Of a DNA stretch of 64,000 nt, positions 25,201 through 32,831 are shown one piece after another. The notes beneath the pieces were generated by a model. The model had not been told where the DNA came from. It ran no database searches and was given only the letters and a program-made list of their open reading frames with translations. The stretch is from Leucobacter sp. Psy1 (GTDB taxonomy: Bacteria; Actinomycetota; Actinomycetes; Actinomycetales; Microbacteriaceae): assembly GCF_020096995.1 (NCBI RefSeq), contig NZ_CP083692.1:2728001-2792000 (forward strand), written 5' to 3'. Each line of letters opens with the position of its first letter. Within the stretch, counting starts at the first letter, position 1. A program made the position numbers and the translations under genes.

Positions 25201-25860
25201 GCCGCGGCGATCGACGAGGCGTCACTCCCCTCCGGCGTCACCTTCGCGGTCGAGGGCGTCAGTGCCGAGCAGTCCGACGCCTTCGCCCAGCTCGGCGCAG
25301 CGATGCTCGCAGCCATCGGTCTCGTGCTCGTCATCATGGTGGCGACGTTCAAGAGCTTCCGCCAGCCGTTCGTGCTGCTGATCTCGATCCCGTTCGCTGC
25401 GACGGGTGCGCTGCTCGCCCTGCTGCTCACGAATACGCCGCTCGGGCTGCCCGCGCTCATCGGACTGCTCATGCTCATCGGCATCGTGGTCACGAACGCG
25501 ATCGTGCTGATGGACCTCATCAATCGGTTGCGCTCAGCCGGAGCCTCGCTCGACGAAGCGATCTACCACGGGACGCGGCTCCGGCTCCGCCCCATCCTCA
25601 TGACCGCGGCGGCGACGATCTTCGCGCTCCTGCCGATGGCGTTCGGGCTCACGGGTGGAGGCGTCTTCATCTCGCAGCCGCTCGCCGTCGTCGTCATCGG
25701 CGGGCTCGTCTCATCAACGGCGCTGACGCTGATCCTCGTACCCGTGCTCTACGGGTTCGTCGAGCGGCGGCGAGAGCGCGGGCGGTGGCGGCGGGCCCGT
25801 CGCGTTGCGAAGCGCAGCATCCGTCGCGCCGAGCAGCGCGCGGTCGCGGGACGCGACTGA
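22288..25860 (+). CDS. RND superfamily exporter (HAE/SwrC-like) with coiled-coil insertion
   Basis: A 1190-residue proton-driven exporter of the AcrB/SwrC type. The first helix is followed by a porter domain, then a helix bundle with the proton-relay DD in GRVVDDSIVVIENI. The second half repeats the plan, ending with GIVVTNAIVLMDLINRLRSAG, where Thr replaces the Lys of AcrB, as in Gram-positive relatives. Residues about 783-923 form an Ala/Glu/Gln-rich coiled coil inserted in the second porter domain. ATG at 22288 was preferred to 22210 because the first helix begins 9 residues later. Substrates could be lipopeptides or drugs. It stands alone, without an adaptor or regulator gene. Confidence 0.9.
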   Translation: MTLLTRASLANRLIAGLVTLGVAVFGIIAMTSLKQELMPPMSMPMAFVSAQSPGVSPDDMAETVTEPLEQALESVTGVTGVTSNTSAGSADITAEWPFEADADETLQAIRAATESVRSTLPAGTEVEVFSGSTDETPAMMLSAGSTDDAQHFADALAGTVVPALQAIPGVQRVELAGREEQRVVIDLRADDIEKLRVDPAAIAPALESRGAALPAGQADSDEGPVAVTVGGGIGSVEDVAELPIETERGVVRLSDFADVHAEAEPAGSLSRVNGSPALTLTVIPASGANVVEISHGVQQQIEELAPGLHATFVTVFDQAPFIEQSVHDLSVEGGLGLVFAVLVILAFLWSWRSTIIAAVSIPLSLLITMAGLWWTDNTLNVLTLGALTIAIGRVVDDSIVVIENIARRRGDGPLTVEGIVASVRQVAGAITASTLTTVAVFLPIAFVSGTAGQLFRPFAVTTSIALLASLVVALTIVPVLAFWFMNRRGRRSGSPQPTGTTDHADHDQHDELEELRTSEDRLQRALMPALAATRRHSVWTVVGASLLLVATLMMSSLIRTDFLGSSGAASLELSQTVGTGADADQLVAEAEPVETALAEIDGVDDVLTTIPVASRIAGEPTRISYSLQLADGVEAAAVETAVERSLGELGDPDRFSLSTMDAAMSDGGGGIALQIRGADSAALQEASEQLTERLVDEPGVSGVESSITGEQPVVRVSLDEAKATKLGFDRTTVSAAIQQALAGTPIGTVALEGQDRDIVLRTAGADTTVTGLSDLLLPVTPQQNAEAQKRATDALEEQAEADAEQARLDQAAEFTRQLNDAGAQRAELAGQLDEMRQQLAALERTPVVPERPRTPNEEAAIRAQEERAEQIAGLREAIAAAESGIASADEQAKQVREAQAEAADQLVEQQETEAQQKAAGEARAKPITLGQVADVVEEKTAPSIERSGGERQVVLTVTPADGQLDQANAAVAAAIDEASLPSGVTFAVEGVSAEQSDAFAQLGAAMLAAIGLVLVIMVATFKSFRQPFVLLISIPFAATGALLALLLTNTPLGLPALIGLLMLIGIVVTNAIVLMDLINRLRSAGASLDEAIYHGTRLRLRPILMTAAATIFALLPMAFGLTGGGVFISQPLAVVVIGGLVSSTALTLILVPVLYGFVERRRERGRWRRARRVAKRSIRRAEQRAVAGRD

Positions 25861-25875
25861 GAGCGCTGGGCTGCG

Positions 25876-26643
25876 TCAGCTCGCAGGCGGCGCCGCCGAC
25901 ACGAAGCTTGCGATGGTGCGCAGCTCGTCGGACCGCTCGCGATCTCCGGTCGCCTGAAGCCGATCGGCGAGGTCGAGCACGGAGAGGGCGGCGAGCACGC
26001 GGGCGTCGGCACCCGATTGGATGGCGAGCGGAGTGAGCTGCCCGGTCGCTCGGGCGATCTTCGCGAAGCTGAGCGATGGTGCCGCACCGCGAGCGAGCAG
26101 CAGGGGCTCTATGAGATCGAGGAGTTCCGGGTCCGCGTCGCCGATCCGCTCGGCCTCCCACTCGTGCCAGGCACGGTCGACGCCTGCCGCATGGTCGTTG
26201 GCGAGCACCAGGTCGTTCGCGAGTTCGATGACCTCGTCTCCCTCCCTGCTGAGACGGACGATGGTCCGCTCGGTCCTGAGGGAGGCGACGGGTTCGACCG
26301 CTGCCGCTGCCGCGGCGCCGATGCGTTCGCTCAGGGTCTCACGGAGCGCTTCAGGGATCTCCTCCGACACCGGCCACGAGTATTCGCGCACGCCCTCCGG
26401 TCGCCGTTCCTTCAGGTGCCAGCCCTCGTCGGCACCGCCGAGGCGCACGCGCATCGCCCAGCCCGCCGCGGCGAGCGCCCGGTCGGCCGTATCGAAGTAG
26501 CTGGCGGCAAGACGCACGAGGGCGGGCTCTGCAGCGTCGAAGCCAAGCGAGGCGAACGCTGCCGCGTCCGGGAGCGACGTGTCACCGACCACCTCGTACT
26601 TGCGCTCGATCTCGAGATTCTCGCGGGGCTCGTTGGCGCTCAT
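25876..26643 (-). CDS. CYTH domain protein (triphosphate tunnel metalloenzyme)
   Basis: A 255-residue CYTH-fold protein. The diagnostic ExExK motif is EIERKY at residues 11-16. Further tunnel residues are visible in YFDTADRALAAAGWAMRVR, WHLKERRPEG, RTERTIV and AWHEWEAERIGD. The last 50 residues extend past the core. Such enzymes hydrolyse triphosphates (thiamine triphosphate, inorganic triphosphate) or bind polyphosphate; no CHAD domain is present. It ends 15 nt from the convergent RND gene. Confidence 0.88.
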   Translation of the reverse strand: MSANEPRENLEIERKYEVVGDTSLPDAAAFASLGFDAAEPALVRLAASYFDTADRALAAAGWAMRVRLGGADEGWHLKERRPEGVREYSWPVSEEIPEALRETLSERIGAAAAAAVEPVASLRTERTIVRLSREGDEVIELANDLVLANDHAAGVDRAWHEWEAERIGDADPELLDLIEPLLLARGAAPSLSFAKIARATGQLTPLAIQSGADARVLAALSVLDLADRLQATGDRERSDELRTIASFVSAAPPAS

Positions 26644-26680
26644 CCCGTCAGCTTACGCGCTGCGGGGTCGCCGCGGCCGC

Positions 26681-26719
26681 GATCACCCGATCACCCGATC
26701 ACCCGATCACCCGATCACC
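26681..26719. repeat. Octamer tandem repeat GATCACCC, five units
   Basis: Four exact copies of GATCACCC plus a fifth with 7 of 8 bases, ending 3 nt before the -10 box TAGCCT (26723-26728) of the 26735 gene. The tract covers the whole -35 and spacer region. Gain or loss of a unit would shift the upstream sequence relative to the -10 box. Confidence 0.9.
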
Positions 26720-26722
26720 GGT

Positions 26723-26728
26723 TAGCCT
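26723..26728 (+). promoter_or_regulatory. -10 box TAGCCT, leaderless
   Basis: TAGCCT is followed by 6 nt and the ATG at 26735. The -35 region consists of the octamer repeat. Confidence 0.55.
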
Positions 26729-26734
26729 GGGGGC

Positions 26735-27271
26735 ATGAATGCGGAGGCCGGGCCCGGTGCTGCCGAGCGGGATGCGCACGAGGCATGCGTGCGCGCGGTC
26801 GAGCGCCTGCGTTCGGCGGACGTGCGCACCGAGCATCTCGCGGAGTTCGTGCCCCCGGAGCGCAAACTGCTCTGGCGGAAGGCCGCGACGATGCGCAAGA
26901 CCGGGGTGGTGTGGCGGATCGGGCCGATCCTGCTGGACACGGAGGCACGACTCTACGTGGCGGGTCGCGCCACTCGCGCTGCCGAACGGCCTCGCCCGAG
27001 CTACCAGTCGCAATCTCGTGAGGAGCGGCGCGACATCGCGGCTGCCGCTCTGAAGGGCGGCTTCGAGGAGGGTGCCGCGGTCGATTTCGATGCCGTGCCG
27101 ATCCCGCTCGATGGGAGCCAGGTGCCCGACCACTCGCCGGTCGTCTTCTCAGGAGGTGCGTTCCGCGTGCGCTGGCACCCGTCGGCGCCGTTGGCGACCG
27201 CGCCGACGCTGGCCGAGTTCCTGGATGACCGCGTGGGGCTGCTCGTCGACCCTCCGCTCGGTGCTACCTAG
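26735..27271 (+). CDS. Protein of unknown function behind a repeat-containing promoter
   Basis: A 178-residue soluble protein, not recognised. It begins with a helical segment (AHEACVRAVERLRSADVRTEHLAEFV), then RKTGVVWRIGPILLDTEARLYVAGRATR, and ends with GAFRVRWHPSAPLATAPTLAEFLDDR. It lacks the Nudix box and any obvious catalytic motif. The ATG is fixed by TAGCCT 6 nt upstream. It diverges from the CYTH gene across about 90 nt holding the octamer repeat. Confidence 0.7.
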   Translation: MNAEAGPGAAERDAHEACVRAVERLRSADVRTEHLAEFVPPERKLLWRKAATMRKTGVVWRIGPILLDTEARLYVAGRATRAAERPRPSYQSQSREERRDIAAAALKGGFEEGAAVDFDAVPIPLDGSQVPDHSPVVFSGGAFRVRWHPSAPLATAPTLAEFLDDRVGLLVDPPLGAT

Positions 27272-27297
27272 CCGAGCACCTTTCTGGCCACTTTGAT

Positions 27298-27327
27298 TTG
27301 ACATGCACCGAGCGCGCCAATTAAATA
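27298..27327 (+). promoter_or_regulatory. Strong promoter of the LAQTG surface protein
   Basis: A perfect -35 TTGACA (27298-27303), an 18-nt spacer and -10 TAAATA (27322-27327) are followed by 6 nt and the ATG at 27334. This is the clearest full promoter in the window and again predicts a leaderless mRNA. Confidence 0.7.
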
Positions 27328-27333
27328 TGAGAT

Positions 27334-28761
27334 ATGCGTCGAATTCATCGCCTCCTCAGATCTCTGGCCGCCGGCACGTTGCTCGCGAGCGCGACGCTCC
27401 TCATCATCGGACCGGCGACGGCGGCGACCGCGGCTGAACCCTCGACCTCGAGCCCCGGGCTGACGGTGTCACTGACCACACCGAGCCCGACCTGGAAGCC
27501 CGTCGAACCGGGAATGCGCATCGAGTACATCATCGAAGTCGTCAACACCGGAGACGCGGCGCTCACCCCGGTCACGGTCACCGATGACCTCTCCGATGTG
27601 CTCGACGAGGCCGACTACATGGCCCAGTACCCGCCCCGCGTGGAACGCGACGGAACCGCGGTTCCGCCAGCGGGGCTGCAGCTGGGGCCGACCGCTCTCA
27701 CGTGGTCGGGAGACATGGCGGCGGGTGAAACCGTCCGCATCACGTACTCGGTGCAGGTGCACCACGGCCCTCCGGCGAAGGTGTTCGACAACCGGGTGTC
27801 GGCGACCGGCTTCCCTGCAGGACTCCCCGAGATCGTCGCCCCGACCGCTTCGCTGCAGCACGTGCGCACCACGTCTCAGCTCACGATGCAGATCGATTCG
27901 GATCCGCAACCCGGTTCCTCCATCTGCGAGCAGGGCGACTTCACGACCACCTTGACCCTGACCAACACGGGCGACACTGACCTGGGCTACGTTGAGGTGT
28001 CGGGCAAGCGACCGAAGAACACTCCCATCTACCCGGCCGACCTGCGCAACGGTGTCGCACTCGTCGACGGGGAACCCTCGGGCACGATCGACCAGTGGCG
28101 CCTGCAGGCGAACGGAGTGCTCTCCTGGAACGGTGCACTCAAACAGGGCCAGCAACTGATCATCACCTACGAGGGCACCGTCATCGAGCCGCCGGACTCG
28201 ATGCCCGGCCCCGACCTCGACATGGAGACGGTGTTCTCCGCACGCGGCCAGACTCCCGAGCGCACGTTCTTCCGGGTACCGGAGATCAGAGTCGGCTACC
28301 ACATCATCGACTGCTCGACCGCTGAGCCGACCGAGCCGGGAACCGGCGAAGAACCCGGGTCAGGAACCGGCGAAGAACCCGGGTCGGGCGAGGAACCAGG
28401 CGCGAGCGAAGAACCCGGAGACGCGGACTCCGCTGGCGAGGTCGAGGAACCGGGTGCGGGCACGGAACCAGGCGCGGGCCAGGCGTCCGGCACGGATAGC
28501 GCCGATCCGAAGACCGACTCACGCACACCCTCGGGCACCCGTTCCGAACCGCGGCGCACAAGCAACGGAACCACCACTGCGGACCAGTCGAAGCCCGCAC
28601 GGAACCTCGCTCAGACGGGTGCGTCAGGCGGGGCGGCGGCTGCGGGCCTGCTCGCGGGAGCGATCCTGGTGGGCACCGGCGCACTCACGTTCGCACTCAG
28701 GCGACGGGCAAGCTCATACGGCAACCGCGCCCTCGACGACACCGCACCTCCCACGGACTGA
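27334..28761 (+). CDS. Cell-wall-anchored surface protein with DUF11-like domains and LAQTG signal
   Basis: A 475-residue secreted protein. A signal peptide (about 1-33) is followed by two beta-sandwich repeats of the DUF11 type (EYIIEVVNTGDAALTPVTVTD; TTTLTLTNTGDTDLGYVEV), a Pro/Gly/Glu-rich stalk at about 333-390 with PGTGEEPGSG-like repeats, and a C-terminal sorting signal: LAQTG at 425-429, a hydrophobic helix and RRRAS. LAxTG is the class E sortase target of high-GC actinobacteria; no sortase gene lies in this window. The protein would project from the wall, with an adhesive or structural role. Start and promoter are unusually clear. Confidence 0.88.
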   Translation: MRRIHRLLRSLAAGTLLASATLLIIGPATAATAAEPSTSSPGLTVSLTTPSPTWKPVEPGMRIEYIIEVVNTGDAALTPVTVTDDLSDVLDEADYMAQYPPRVERDGTAVPPAGLQLGPTALTWSGDMAAGETVRITYSVQVHHGPPAKVFDNRVSATGFPAGLPEIVAPTASLQHVRTTSQLTMQIDSDPQPGSSICEQGDFTTTLTLTNTGDTDLGYVEVSGKRPKNTPIYPADLRNGVALVDGEPSGTIDQWRLQANGVLSWNGALKQGQQLIITYEGTVIEPPDSMPGPDLDMETVFSARGQTPERTFFRVPEIRVGYHIIDCSTAEPTEPGTGEEPGSGTGEEPGSGEEPGASEEPGDADSAGEVEEPGAGTEPGAGQASGTDSADPKTDSRTPSGTRSEPRRTSNGTTTADQSKPARNLAQTGASGGAAAAGLLAGAILVGTGALTFALRRRASSYGNRALDDTAPPTD

Positions 28762-28821
28762 GTTCTCGGACGGTCGAGCTCGCGGGCCGGGACCTGTTCA
28801 TGGAGACCCGGCCCACGATCC

Positions 28822-30438
28822 TCACTCGTCCGCGCCACGTCCCGGTCGACGGTCGGCAACATCGGGTCCGACCGACGCGCCCGGACCGTCCACCGGAGCC
28901 TGCGGCGCGTCGACCCCGTCGAGCGCGAGAATCTGCTCCTCCACGTCACCTCCGTACCCTTCCTGCTGCGGGTCGCCGTGCAGGCCACCGGAAACGGCGT
29001 ATTCCTCCTCTGGGGAGAGGATGAGTCGGTGGCGTCCGTAGAACCCGAAGATGAGCAGGCCGATGACGTAGACGATGATGATCGCGACGATGGCGGGCTG
29101 GAAGGTCTCGTTCAGCAAGAAGCCCACGAACGTCACCGCGGCGATCGCCGCCGCCGCGTACGCTCCGAAGAGCCCCCACGGGCTGCGGTACGGACGTTTC
29201 GCGTTCGGGAACTTGCGGCGCAGCACGATGAACGACACCATCTGCATGAAGTACGCGAGCACCGCACCCCAGACGGCGATGTTCAGCACGATCGCTCCCG
29301 CGACACCGTCAGCACCACCCGCGAAGTCGACGACGACCAGGGCGACGAAGCCGATGAGCGCTCCGGCTGCGAGCGCGACCCACGGGGTCGAACGTTTCCC
29401 GGTGAGCGAGAGGAACCGGGGGTAGTAGCCGGCGCGGGAGAGCGAGTACATGTTCCGCCCGTAAGCGAACATGATGCCCTGCAACGAGGCGAAGAGCCCG
29501 ATCAGCGCGAAGAGCGCGAGAACAGCGGCGACCTGGTCGCCGACGATGGCGCGGAATCCGTCAAGGAGGGGCTCTTCTGAAACCCCCATGGCCTCCGCCC
29601 CGATGACGCCCGTGTTCAGGAACAGGACGAGCAGGCCGGTGACGATCAGCGTACCCCGAGCCCAGAGACCTGCGCGTGGAATATCGCGAACGGGGTTGTG
29701 GGATTCCTCGGCGGCGAGCGGTAGCTCTTCGATGCCGAGGAAGAACCACATGGCGAAGGGCAGGGCGAACAGGATCGGCATGACACCGTGCGGCAGGAAC
29801 GCCGTCTGCCCCGCGTCCGGTGCGATGTCGAAGAGCGAGTTCCAGCTGAACTGGCCACTGAAGAGCGCCATCGCCGAGAAGAACAGGATGATCGCGATCG
29901 AGATGACCGAGACCACGATCGCGAACTTGAACGATACGTTGGCACCCGCGGTATTGAGCGCCACGAACAGTGCGTACAGGATCAGCCACCACACCCATGC
30001 GGGGAGCGAGAACCCAAGGAGCTCGCTCGTGATGCTGTCAGCGTAGGAGGCGGAGAAGTAGACGATCACCGCGGTCGTCGCGACGTACTCGATCGACTCG
30101 GCGAGGCCGGTCACGAACCCGCCCCACGGCCCGAGCGCGGCTCGGCCGAAGGAGTACGCGCCGCCGGTGTGGGGCATGGCCGACGCCATCTCCCCGATGG
30201 AGAAGATGAGGCCGTAGTACATGACGACGAGCACGGCGAAGGCGATGAGCATGCCGCCGAACCCGGCGGCATCGATCCCGAAGTTCCACCCGGAGAAGTT
30301 TCCCGAGATCACCGCGCCGACGGCGAGGCCCCACAGCCCCCAGACGCCCGCGGCGCGCTTGAGGAGGCGTTTCTCGAAATACCCGCTGTCAGCGGTCGTG
30401 TAGGTGACCCCGCTCACGCGGAGGGTGTCCTTGGCCAT
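28822..30438 (-). CDS. APC-family amine permease (ethanolamine permease-like)
   Basis: A 538-residue transporter with about 12 transmembrane helices. The N-terminal GVWGLWGLAVGAVISGNFSGWN followed by GEMASAMPHTGGAYSFGRAALGPWGGFVTGLAE matches the Eat ethanolamine permease branch of the APC superfamily. A hydrophilic tail of about 75 residues follows the last helix. The ATG at 30438 is preceded by GGAAGG about 10 nt upstream; the longer frame start has none. It is divergent from the gamma-glutamyl ligase gene and shares a 226-nt regulatory region holding a palindrome, so it probably imports the amine used by the downstream pathway. Confidence 0.85.
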   Translation of the reverse strand: MAKDTLRVSGVTYTTADSGYFEKRLLKRAAGVWGLWGLAVGAVISGNFSGWNFGIDAAGFGGMLIAFAVLVVMYYGLIFSIGEMASAMPHTGGAYSFGRAALGPWGGFVTGLAESIEYVATTAVIVYFSASYADSITSELLGFSLPAWVWWLILYALFVALNTAGANVSFKFAIVVSVISIAIILFFSAMALFSGQFSWNSLFDIAPDAGQTAFLPHGVMPILFALPFAMWFFLGIEELPLAAEESHNPVRDIPRAGLWARGTLIVTGLLVLFLNTGVIGAEAMGVSEEPLLDGFRAIVGDQVAAVLALFALIGLFASLQGIMFAYGRNMYSLSRAGYYPRFLSLTGKRSTPWVALAAGALIGFVALVVVDFAGGADGVAGAIVLNIAVWGAVLAYFMQMVSFIVLRRKFPNAKRPYRSPWGLFGAYAAAAIAAVTFVGFLLNETFQPAIVAIIIVYVIGLLIFGFYGRHRLILSPEEEYAVSGGLHGDPQQEGYGGDVEEQILALDGVDAPQAPVDGPGASVGPDVADRRPGRGADE

Positions 30439-30520
30439 GTTCGATGAACCTTCCACTTCGTCGTGATGCCGAGGGCCTGGGTCCTCGGGTGCGGCGAGCC
30501 GGTGCACGTCGCACGAGGTG

Positions 30521-30551
30521 ACTATAACCCGCCAAAGGTAGTTTTTGGCAA
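30521..30551 (-). promoter_or_regulatory. Putative promoter of the permease gene
   Basis: On the minus strand, TTGCCA (30546-30551) and TATAGT (30521-30526) are spaced 19 nt apart. An imperfect palindrome GCCAAA/TTTGGC (30531-30549) overlaps the spacer. Confidence 0.45.
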
Positions 30552-30586
30552 CCTTTTTTCTCCCGCAATGCGGACTGTCGTAGACG

Positions 30587-30624
30587 TAGACTCTGTGATG
30601 TAATGGACGGGTGATCGTCCATTA
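30587..30624 (+). promoter_or_regulatory. Promoter -10 and operator for the gamma-glutamyl amine operon
   Basis: A TAGACT -10 box (30587-30592) is followed by a perfect 9-bp inverted repeat, TAATGGACG (30601-30609) and CGTCCATTA (30616-30624), at or just after the predicted transcription start. A repressor bound here would block initiation. The FadR/GntR protein at 35078 is the likely ligand; GntR-type operators have this size and symmetry. Confidence 0.6.
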
Positions 30625-30664
30625 GCGTGGCATCACCTCAACGGCGAGCAAGGAGAGCACATTC

Positions 30665-32035
30665 ATGATCCCCCCGAGCGGCAACCTCACAACTGATGAA
30701 CTGCGGAGCGCCGTGGCGGCTGACGAGGTCGACACCGTCATCGTCGCCTTCACCGACATGCAGGGACGACTCGTGGGCAAGCGCGTGTCCGCTCGCCTCT
30801 TCCTCGAAGAGGTCATGGAGGGTCATGCGGAGTGCTGCAACTACCTGCTCGCCGTCGACGTCGACCTGAACACGGTGGACGGGTACGCACTCACGAGTTG
30901 GGAGAGCGGGTACGGCGACATGGCGATGATCCCGGATCTCAGCACGCTGCGACGCACCCCCTGGATCCCGGGGACCGCACTCGTCATCGCTGATCTCGTG
31001 AGCGCGAGGGACCACACCCAGATTCCGGTGGCACCCCGTCAGATCCTACGCACCCAGGTCGACCGCCTCGCCGAGCGCGGGCTCTCCCCCGCCGTGGCCA
31101 CCGAACTCGAGTTCATCGTCTTCGACGATGACTACCGGACCGCGTGGAAGAAGCGGTACCAGGATCTCGCGACGGCGAGCGACTACAACATCGACTACGC
31201 GCTCCACGCGTCGACCCGGATGGAACCGCTGCTTCGCGACATCCGAAACTCCATGGACGGCGCCGGCATGTACAACGAGGGCGTGAAGGGAGAGTGCAAC
31301 CTCGGCCAGCAGGAGATCGCGTTCCGCTACGCCCACGCCGTCAACACCTGCGATAACCACTCGATCTACAAGAGCGGCTCGAAGGAAATCGCGGACGCGC
31401 ACGGCAAGTCGATCACGTTCATGGCGAAGTTCAACGAGCGCGAAGGGTCGAGTTGCCACATCCATGCCAGCCTGCGCGACTTCCACGGGAGCCCCGTCTT
31501 CGCCGAGGACGCCGACCCTGACGGCATGAGTCCGATGTTCCGCCAGTTCATCGCGGGTCAGCTGAAGCTCATGCGCGAATTCACCCTGCTGTACGCACCG
31601 AACATCAACTCGTACAAGCGCTTCGTCGAGGGCAGCTTCGCGCCGACCGCGGTCGCTTGGGGCTTCGACAACCGCAGTTGCGCGCTCCGTGTGGTCGGAA
31701 AGGGTCACAGTATGCGCGTCGAGAACCGAGTGCCCGGAGCCGACGTGAACCAGTACCTCGCGGTTTCCGGTCTGCTCGCCTCCGGCCTCTACGGGATCGA
31801 GCACGAGCTCGACCTCGAGGACGCACTCACGGGCAACGCCTACACGAGCGGCGTCGACCGGGTCCCGACGACCCTGCGCGAGGCCGCGGACCTCTTCGAC
31901 GGTTCCACAGTCGCTCGGGAGATCTTCGGTGACGAAGTGGTCGACCATTACGTGCACGCGGCCCGTGTCGAAGTCGCGGCGTTCGATGCAGCCATCACCG
32001 ATTGGGAAAGGATTCGCGGTTTTGAACGCCTCTAG
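30665..32035 (+). CDS. Glutamine-synthetase-like gamma-glutamyl-amine ligase
   Basis: A 456-residue type-I glutamine synthetase fold enzyme of the GlnA3/GlnA4/PuuA group, which joins glutamate to an organic amine using ATP. Visible are the metal-binding ELEF, the ATP-loop region FMAKFNEREGSSCHIHASL, and NRSCALRVVGKGHSMRVENRVPGADVNQYLAVSG near the active site. The start is supported by AAGGAG 10 nt upstream. It opens an operon with the class-I hydrolase, aldehyde dehydrogenase and SDR. With an ethanolamine-type permease divergent and an alcohol-oxidising SDR instead of an amine oxidase, ethanolamine is the favoured substrate over polyamines; this is inference. Confidence 0.88.
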   Translation: MIPPSGNLTTDELRSAVAADEVDTVIVAFTDMQGRLVGKRVSARLFLEEVMEGHAECCNYLLAVDVDLNTVDGYALTSWESGYGDMAMIPDLSTLRRTPWIPGTALVIADLVSARDHTQIPVAPRQILRTQVDRLAERGLSPAVATELEFIVFDDDYRTAWKKRYQDLATASDYNIDYALHASTRMEPLLRDIRNSMDGAGMYNEGVKGECNLGQQEIAFRYAHAVNTCDNHSIYKSGSKEIADAHGKSITFMAKFNEREGSSCHIHASLRDFHGSPVFAEDADPDGMSPMFRQFIAGQLKLMREFTLLYAPNINSYKRFVEGSFAPTAVAWGFDNRSCALRVVGKGHSMRVENRVPGADVNQYLAVSGLLASGLYGIEHELDLEDALTGNAYTSGVDRVPTTLREAADLFDGSTVAREIFGDEVVDHYVHAARVEVAAFDAAITDWERIRGFERL

Positions 32036-32831
32036 CCCGGGTGAGCGACCACCGCTCATCGGCATCACGACCTATCTCGAGCAGGCGCAGACCGGGGTGT
32101 GGGACGTTCGAGCCTCGTTCCTGCCGAAGGTATACATGGACGCAGTCACCGACGTCGGGGGCGTGGCGATCCTTCTCCCCCCGCAGCCGGCGACACCGGA
32201 GATCGCGCGACATGTTCTCAGAGCCCTCGACGGGCTGATCGTCTCGGGCGGCGCCGACGTCGACCCCGCACTGTACGGGCAGGATCCGCACCCGATGACC
32301 GGGGCTCCCCGTGAGGATCGTGACGCGTGGGAGACCTTGCTGCTCGAAGCGGCGATCGATCTCGAGATCCCATTCCTCGGCATCTGCCGCGGCGCCCAGG
32401 TGCTCAATGTGGCTCTCGGGGGCGATCTGATCCAGCACGTGCCAGACCTCGTCGGCGACACCCGCTACCAGCCAGGCGCAGCGATCTTCGGCGAAACGGA
32501 GATCTCGGTGGAGCCGAACACCCGGATCGCGGAGCTCCTCGGCGACGACCGCAGCGCCCGAGCCCACCTGTACCACCACCAGGCCATCGGCGCCGTCGCG
32601 CCACGACTCGAGGTGACGAGCCGATCCAAGGACGGCATCATCGAATCGGTTGAGCTCCCCTCGGTGCCGTTCGGCGTCGCCGTGCAGTGGCACCCGGAGG
32701 AGCACGCCGAGGATCGACGCCTGTTCGCAGGCGTCGTCCGCGCCGCACGGGACTACCGTGACGCCCGCGCAGGCGCCAGCATTCCGCGAGACACCTCGTC
32801 CGCAGCCCAGATCACGAAGGAGCACGCATGA
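32022..32831 (+). CDS. Gamma-glutamyl hydrolase (class I amidotransferase fold, peptidase C26)
   Basis: A 269-residue PuuD-like enzyme that removes the gamma-glutamyl group at the end of the pathway. The nucleophile elbow GICRGAQ carries the catalytic Cys and VQWHPEEHAED the His/Glu pair; LIVSGGADVDPALYGQ is typical of the family. The first in-register start is TTG at 32022, with GAAAGGA about 9 nt upstream and a 14-nt overlap with the ligand gene; the ATG at 31929 would add a non-homologous 31-residue leader. Use of TTG is unusual but fits coupling. It overlaps the aldehyde dehydrogenase start by 4 nt. Confidence 0.85.
   Translation: MNASSPGERPPLIGITTYLEQAQTGVWDVRASFLPKVYMDAVTDVGGVAILLPPQPATPEIARHVLRALDGLIVSGGADVDPALYGQDPHPMTGAPREDRDAWETLLLEAAIDLEIPFLGICRGAQVLNVALGGDLIQHVPDLVGDTRYQPGAAIFGETEISVEPNTRIAELLGDDRSARAHLYHHQAIGAVAPRLEVTSRSKDGIIESVELPSVPFGVAVQWHPEEHAEDRRLFAGVVRAARDYRDARAGASIPRDTSSAAQITKEHA

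Noticed and set aside
26681-26719. CRISPR-like repeat
   Set aside because: Units are 8 bp and contiguous, with no spacers; it is a simple tandem repeat.
26735-27271. Nudix hydrolase
   Set aside because: The GX5EX7REUXEEXGU box is absent; no other family could be assigned.
31929-32021. ATG at 31929 as start of the gamma-glutamyl hydrolase
   Set aside because: The extra 31 residues lie inside the ligand gene in another frame and do not resemble the family; TTG at 32022 has a ribosome-binding site.
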